A stretch of DNA of 64,000 nt from Hymenobacter telluris (GTDB taxonomy: Bacteria; Bacteroidota; Bacteroidia; Cytophagales; Hymenobacteraceae), in the NCBI RefSeq assembly GCF_017313265.1, contig NZ_JAFLQZ010000001.1, forward strand, positions 62,001 to 126,000, given 5' to 3'. Shown here in pieces: positions 59,631 through 64,000 of the stretch. The notes under the pieces are model-generated. The model was not told the DNA's origin. It searched no databases and worked only from the letters and a program-made list of their open reading frames with translations. Numbering within the stretch: position 1 is the stretch's first letter; each line of letters starts with the position of its first letter. The translations under genes were made by a program, and so were the position numbers.

Positions 59631-60983
59631 ATGCACTCAACTTTACACGATAAGTCCCGCCGGGACTTTCTTCAGAAGTCGGCGCTGGCTACGGCGGGCC
59701 TGCTGACGCCGCTGCCCCTGGCCGTGCTTGGCGCGCCCAAAGCCAAGCGCCGGGTAGCTATGGTGGGCACTGGCCACCGCGGCACCGGCATGTGGGGCAA
59801 GCTGCTGCTGGAAGAACACGCCGATGTAATCGAGTTTGTGGGGCTCTGCGACAGCAACAAAGGGCGCCTGGAAACCGGCAAGAAGCTGATGGGCGTGTCG
59901 TGTCCCACCTACACCAACTTCGAGGAGATGATGCGCAAGGCCAAGCCCGACACGCTCATCGTAACCACCGTGGATGCCACCCACGACGAGTTCATTATCA
60001 AGGGCATGGAAATGGGCGCCAACATCGTGTCGGAAAAGCCCATGACCACCGACGAAACCAAGTGCCAGGCCATTCTCGACGCCGAGAAGCGCACCGGCAA
60101 AAAGGTGACCGTCACGTTCAACTACCGCTACTCGCCGCACCGCCAGAAAATCTACGACTTGCTGCGTCAGGGCACCATCGGCAAGGTAACGTCCGTCGAT
60201 TTTCACTGGTACCTCGATACCAGCCACGGCGCCGACTACTTCCGCCGCTGGCACCGCCTTACCGAGAAAAGTGGCTCGTTGTGGGTGCACAAGGCTTCGC
60301 ACCATTTCGATTTGCTGAACTGGTGGCTGGAATCGGAGCCGGAAACGGTGTACGCCAAGGGGGCGCTGGAAAACTACGGCAAAAACGGGCCGTTCCGGTT
60401 CAGCAACTGCCGTCCGTGCCCGCACAAAGCCGAGTGCCCCTACTACTGGGACATGACCAAGGACGCCCGCCTGATGGCCCTGTACGCCGCCAACGAGCAG
60501 TACGACGGCTACCTGCGCGACGGGTGCGTGTTCAAGGAAGACGTGAACATCTACGACAAGATGGCCGCCACCATCGGCTACGCCAACGGGGTGCAGGTCA
60601 GCTACTCACTCACGGCCTACTCGCCTTATGAGGGCTACCGCATTGCCTTCAACGGCACCAAAGGCCGGGTGGAAGCCTGGATCAAGGAGTCGGGCGCCAT
60701 GACCAAGGAGGCCTACGACGAAATTATGGTGTCGCGTAACTTCGGCAAAGTGGAGTACATTCAGGTGCCCCAGGCCGAGGGCCACGGCGGCGGCGACAAA
60801 CTGCTGCGGGCCCAGTTGTTCCGCCACCCCGAAGCCGCCGACACATACCGCCAGGCTGCCGGCAGCCGCGACGGGGCCATGGCTATTCTGGTGGGTATTG
60901 CGGCCCGCAAAAGCATAGCCAGCGGCCAGCCCGTCCGTATTGCCGACCTTACCAGTCTGAAGCCAGTAGCTGTTAAGGCGTGA
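59631..60983 (+). CDS. Tat-exported Gfo/Idh/MocA oxidoreductase
   Basis: 450-aa NAD(P)-dependent oxidoreductase with a twin-arginine signal (SRRDFLQKSALATAGLLTPL), so it is folded with cofactor before export to the periplasm. Rossmann motif VAMVGTGHRGTGMWGKLL, SEKPMTTDETKC (the EKP family motif), FNYRYSPHRQKIYDLL and SHHFDLLNWWL with the usual His/Asp region. A Cys-rich insert (NCRPCPHKAECPYYWDM) could bind a metal. Substrate probably a sugar or uronate derivative; glycosidase (GH109-type) activity also occurs in this group. Confidence 0.9.
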   Translation: MHSTLHDKSRRDFLQKSALATAGLLTPLPLAVLGAPKAKRRVAMVGTGHRGTGMWGKLLLEEHADVIEFVGLCDSNKGRLETGKKLMGVSCPTYTNFEEMMRKAKPDTLIVTTVDATHDEFIIKGMEMGANIVSEKPMTTDETKCQAILDAEKRTGKKVTVTFNYRYSPHRQKIYDLLRQGTIGKVTSVDFHWYLDTSHGADYFRRWHRLTEKSGSLWVHKASHHFDLLNWWLESEPETVYAKGALENYGKNGPFRFSNCRPCPHKAECPYYWDMTKDARLMALYAANEQYDGYLRDGCVFKEDVNIYDKMAATIGYANGVQVSYSLTAYSPYEGYRIAFNGTKGRVEAWIKESGAMTKEAYDEIMVSRNFGKVEYIQVPQAEGHGGGDKLLRAQLFRHPEAADTYRQAAGSRDGAMAILVGIAARKSIASGQPVRIADLTSLKPVAVKA

Positions 60984-61008
60984 GTTGCTGGCTGCCACAG
61001 CAATTTTC

Positions 61009-61107
61009 TGAACGAGGTAGAGACGCGTATTCGCGTCTGGTCGTCCGGGCTAAGTGCAACGGTGTTGTTCAACAGCCAAACGCGAATACGCGTCTCTACC
61101 TCGTTCA
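61009..61107. repeat. TAGAGACGCG-type inverted repeat
   Basis: TGAACGAGGTAGAGACGCGT (61009-61028) continuing ATTCGCG pairs perfectly (27 bases) with the right arm ending CGTCTCTACCTCGTTCA at 61107. Shares TAGAGACGCG and CGCGTCT words with 27636-27735. Confidence 0.9.
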
Positions 61108-61209
61108 CCAAGTTGCAATAAGCAATCAATCAACAACCAACCAACAACCATCACCATTACGCCGGGAACAAAGTTGATTCACTTTTCCAACCAGTTCCTT
61201 TTCTCTACG

Positions 61210-62748
61210 ATGCCTAAAATCATTTCGCCCCAGGTCGAGTTCAGCGGGTTGCTGACTCAGATGAAAGCTGTTACGCCCGAGGTTTTCTCGGCTGATGGGA
61301 AATTCCTGAACCTGCTGGAAGGCCGCTGGCAGGAGCCCGGCCAGCCTCGGGCCTTTACCTCGCCCATCGACGGTACCGAACTGGGCAGCCTGCCCATGCT
61401 CGACCGCGCTACGGCGCTGCGGGCCGTGGAATTCGCCAAAAAGGAAGCTGCCAGCTGGGCCGCCACCGACCTCGACGAGCGGAAAAGCCGCGTGCAGGAG
61501 TGTCTCAACCAGCTGCGGGACCAGGTCGAGCTGACGGCCAAGCTCATTATGTGGGAAATCGGCAAAACCTACAAGCTGGGTTTCACCGACATCGACCGGG
61601 CCATTGATGGCGTGCAGTGGTACGTTGACAACATTGAAGGCATGCTGGGTTCACGCAAGCCGCTGGGCTTGGTGAGCAACATTGCGTCCTGGAACTACCC
61701 GATGTCGGTGTTGCTGCACGCGGTATTGGTGCAGGCCTTGGCTGGTAACTCTGTTATTGCCAAAACGCCGACCGATGGCGGCTTTATTTCCTTGAGCTTG
61801 ACGTTTGCCATTGCCCGCCGCTGCGGCTTGCCGGTGACGCTGGTGAGCGGTTCGGGTGGGGAACTGAGCGACGTGCTGGTGAAAAACGAAGCGGTGGACT
61901 GCCTCAGCTTCGTGGGCGGGCGCTACAACGGCCGCAACATTGCCGACGCCCTCAGCCAGGAGCACAAGCGCTACATGCTGGAAATGGAAGGCGTGAACAC
62001 CTACGGCATCTGGAACTACTCCGACTGGAACGGCCTGGCCGACCAGCTCAAAAAAGGCTACGACTACGGCAAGCAGCGCTGCACCGCCTACGTGCGCTTT
62101 GTGGTGGAGCGTCAGCTGTTTCCGCAGTTCCTGGAAACGTATTGGGAAGCCATCCGGAGCCTGAAAGTGGGCAACCCCACACTGGTTGACAACCCCGACG
62201 ACAAGCTGCCCGACTTGGCTTTCGGCCCGGTTATTAATGCCACGCAAGCCCAGGAACTGGACCGGCTCTACGCCAACGCCCTGAAAACCGGCGCCACTCC
62301 TATCTACGAAGGCAAGCTCGACGAGAACCTGTTCCTGCCTGGCCAGGACCGCTCGGCCTACCGCGCCCCGCGGGCTCTCGTGAATTTGCCGCGCCAGAGC
62401 GAGCTGTACTTCAAAGAGCCCTTCGGCCCGATTGACAGCATTGTGCTGGTGGATCGGGTGGAGGAACTGGTGGGAGAAATGAACATCAGCAATGGCGCCC
62501 TAGTAGCCGCCGTAGCCAGTGACGACCAAAAATGGGCCGCCCGCACCGCCAAGGAAGTACGCGCCTTCAAAGTCGGCATCAACAAGCTGCGCTCCCGCGG
62601 CGACCGGGACGAAGTATTCGGTGGCCTCGGCGAATCGTGGAAAGGAGCTTTCGTAGGCGGCGCGCTGCTGATAGAAGCCGTAACCCAAGGCGACAAACCC
62701 GTACTGGGTAATTACCAAGACTCCACGTTGCTACCCGAGAAAATATAG
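61210..62748 (+). CDS. Aldehyde dehydrogenase family protein
   Basis: 512-aa NAD(P)-dependent aldehyde dehydrogenase. NYPMSVLLHAVLVQALAGNS is the N-terminal cofactor region, VSGSGGELSDVLVKNEAVD and FVGGRYNGRNI the next blocks; the catalytic Cys lies in YGKQRCTAYVRFVV and Glu in LEMEGVNTYGIWN, where the common ELGGK is replaced. C-terminal YFKEPFGPIDSIVLVD and FGGLGESWKGAFVGG. Start MPKIISPQ chosen because the 52 upstream codons read through the repeats. It ends the locus with a terminator; substrate may be a uronate-derived semialdehyde (inference). Confidence 0.9.
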   Translation: MPKIISPQVEFSGLLTQMKAVTPEVFSADGKFLNLLEGRWQEPGQPRAFTSPIDGTELGSLPMLDRATALRAVEFAKKEAASWAATDLDERKSRVQECLNQLRDQVELTAKLIMWEIGKTYKLGFTDIDRAIDGVQWYVDNIEGMLGSRKPLGLVSNIASWNYPMSVLLHAVLVQALAGNSVIAKTPTDGGFISLSLTFAIARRCGLPVTLVSGSGGELSDVLVKNEAVDCLSFVGGRYNGRNIADALSQEHKRYMLEMEGVNTYGIWNYSDWNGLADQLKKGYDYGKQRCTAYVRFVVERQLFPQFLETYWEAIRSLKVGNPTLVDNPDDKLPDLAFGPVINATQAQELDRLYANALKTGATPIYEGKLDENLFLPGQDRSAYRAPRALVNLPRQSELYFKEPFGPIDSIVLVDRVEELVGEMNISNGALVAAVASDDQKWAARTAKEVRAFKVGINKLRSRGDRDEVFGGLGESWKGAFVGGALLIEAVTQGDKPVLGNYQDSTLLPEKI

Positions 62749-62771
62749 CTCCGGCGTATAACTGTAGCGGT

Positions 62772-62815
62772 AAGCCTGCTTGTCCTACTCGATTTCGAGC
62801 GGAGCAAGCAGGCTT
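62772..62815. terminator. Terminator after the aldehyde dehydrogenase
   Basis: AAGCCTGCTTG (62772-62782) pairs with CAAGCAGGCTT (62805-62815), followed by TTCTTTTAT. Between convergent genes. Confidence 0.8.
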
Positions 62816-62837
62816 TTCTTTTATCGATATTGCTGCT

Positions 62838-63371
62838 TCACCCCGAAAAGTTAAAAGTCTGTAATGCTTCCCACGGGCCGTTGCGGTAGGCCCATAGATG
62901 CAAGCCGGTGCCGGTAGCCTCAAAAGGCTGAAAGCCAACGGATAATTGCTGGTGCAGGGTGCGGCCCACGGCGGGGTCTACCTTGTTTTGAACCGTGACG
63001 TGTGGGTTGAGCTTCTGCTGATCCTGAGGTGTAAGGTGAGGCTGCCAGGTGGTTTGGAGCGCGCGGTGCAATGCTTGCAGCGGCGGGCATTCCAGCGTGT
63101 AGGCCACGCCGCGGCCCAGGAACCGCACGCCCGTAACGGCTAAGTCCAAGGGCGGCTGCGTTGTGGCCAGTTGGGCTAGCTGCTCGGTGATGGTGGCGTA
63201 GTCGGCGCCGGGCAGGTGGTGGAACAGCGTAAGGTGCGCCGCTAAGTAGTTGCGTTCGGGCGGGAAATGCTGCTGCCGGAGTTCATCGAAAAACAGCTGC
63301 GTTTCGGCGTCGAGGGCCAGGGTGAGGATAAGCGGAGTGGCGGCCGAAACCGAAGGCGAGGAAATGGGCAT
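62838..63371 (-). CDS. 2'-5' RNA ligase-like 2H phosphoesterase
   Basis: 177-aa cytoplasmic protein of the 2H phosphoesterase superfamily. Two HxTx motifs: AHLTLFHHLPGADY (about residues 45-58) and NPHVTVQNKVDP, spaced as in YjcG/LigT proteins, which cyclise or hydrolyse RNA 2',3' ends or nucleotide cyclic bonds. ILTLALDAETQLFFDELRQQH forms the first strand-helix. Length is typical. It diverges from hutI, about 98 bases apart. Confidence 0.9.
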   Translation of the reverse strand: MPISSPSVSAATPLILTLALDAETQLFFDELRQQHFPPERNYLAAHLTLFHHLPGADYATITEQLAQLATTQPPLDLAVTGVRFLGRGVAYTLECPPLQALHRALQTTWQPHLTPQDQQKLNPHVTVQNKVDPAVGRTLHQQLSVGFQPFEATGTGLHLWAYRNGPWEALQTFNFSG

Positions 63372-63469
63372 GCAGGTAATACCGCAACCGCCGCGGCGGA
63401 GTTGCCGCCATCCGCCGATATTGCGCCACCACTTGCACCTACCGTTTTAACCGCTTCGCCTATCAACTT

Positions 63470-64000
63470 ATGCCCTACACGCTTCTCGTTCGTAACTGTG
63501 GCCAGCTGCTTACGTTGGCTGGTGGCCCTACCCACCGGCCGCTTACCGGCCCGCACATGCAAGACTGGCCGATTCTTGCGGATGCCTACGTAGCCTGTGA
63601 AAACGACCGAATCGTGGCCGTGGGGCCAATGGCAGAGCTAGACGAAACCCAGGTAACCACTGAAACGCAGGTGCTGGAAGCGGCGGGGCGGGTGGTGATG
63701 CCGGGCTTGGTGGAGTGCCATACGCACCTGGTATTCGGCGGCAACCGGGCCCACGAGTTTCAGCGCAAGCTTCAAGGCGAATCTTACCTCGACATTCTGG
63801 CGTCGGGTGGTGGTATCCAAAGCACCGTGCGCGCCACCCGCGCCGCCCCCGATGAAACGTTGCTTGCCAACGCGCTGCACCACTTAGCCGGTTTCCAGCG
63901 CTACGGCGTAACTACGGTAGAGGCCAAAAGCGGCTACGGCCTGGATGCGGAAACCGAGTTACGGCTAGTACGAATTGCCCGGGAAGCCAGCCGGCGGCAG
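63470..64000 (+). CDS. hutI: Imidazolonepropionase, 5' part (window edge)
   Basis: The open frame starts at 63470 and runs off the window (177 codons shown). Amidohydrolase-fold zinc enzyme opening imidazolone-5-propionate to formimidoylglutamate. Seen: AYVACENDRIVAVGPMAELD, PGLVECHTHLVFGGNRAHEFQRK (metal HxH and substrate Arg), SYLDILASGGGIQSTVRATR and TTVEAKSGYGLD; these are specific to HutI among amidohydrolases. The C-terminal half is missing here. It carries on the histidine route of HutU and HutG. Confidence 0.95.
   Translation, partial: MPYTLLVRNCGQLLTLAGGPTHRPLTGPHMQDWPILADAYVACENDRIVAVGPMAELDETQVTTETQVLEAAGRVVMPGLVECHTHLVFGGNRAHEFQRKLQGESYLDILASGGGIQSTVRATRAAPDETLLANALHHLAGFQRYGVTTVEAKSGYGLDAETELRLVRIAREASRRQ

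Overview
The window looks like a chromosomal segment of a high-GC, pigmented-type member of the Bacteroidota, most likely Hymenobacter or a close Hymenobacteraceae relative. Reasons seen in the sequence: a SusC/SusD pair, a type IX secretion C-terminal sorting domain, many Sec lipoproteins, weak Shine-Dalgarno sites, very GC-rich third codon positions, and many long intergenic inverted repeats. The genus is an inference.

Layout. 1-9.4 kb: housekeeping and secreted genes on mixed strands: S33 lipoprotein hydrolase, YebC, formimidoylglutamase (hutG), a membrane-anchored metallo-beta-lactamase-fold protein, a DUF2975/HTH pair and urocanate hydratase (hutU). A structured small transcript with a 42-residue reading frame lies near 1.6-1.84 kb. 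9.4-11.5 kb: a sharply AT-rich island with an overlapping ATPase/HNH-nuclease pair resembling Septu-type phage defence; both genes are broken. 11.7-35.7 kb: scattered single genes (oxidoreductases, acetyltransferases, ThuA and GH43 proteins, a thioredoxin-like lipid/periplasmic protein, a PAP2 phosphatase, a potassium channel, a LamG T9SS cargo protein, CtlX, malate:quinone oxidoreductase, a spore-photoproduct-lyase-like radical SAM protein, MscS, BLUF, nicotinamidase).

36-62.7 kb is a near-complete pectin and hexuronate utilisation locus. SusC/SusD, a GH28 polygalacturonase, a GH105 unsaturated uronyl hydrolase and a PL10 pectate lyase bind and cut polygalacturonate. KdgF, KduI and KduD take the unsaturated uronate to 2-keto-3-deoxygluconate (KDG); UxaC, UxaB and UxaA take galacturonate to the same KDG. 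KdgK and KDPG aldolase give pyruvate and glyceraldehyde-3-phosphate. An ExuT-like transporter imports hexuronates, and a fructose-1,6-bisphosphatase, a Tat-exported Gfo/Idh/MocA oxidoreductase and an aldehyde dehydrogenase follow. A LacI-type regulator is divergent from kduD. An almost identical 23-24 bp double AACGTT element lies both in front of kduD and in front of susC, so the regulator probably controls both arms.

The window ends with a 2'-5' RNA ligase-like protein and the 5' part of imidazolonepropionase (hutI); histidine degradation genes are thus spread over about 60 kb. The most noteworthy signals are the decayed ATPase/HNH defence module, the shared LacI operator, the structured small transcript, and inverted repeats of several families, several of which end within a few bases of a start codon.
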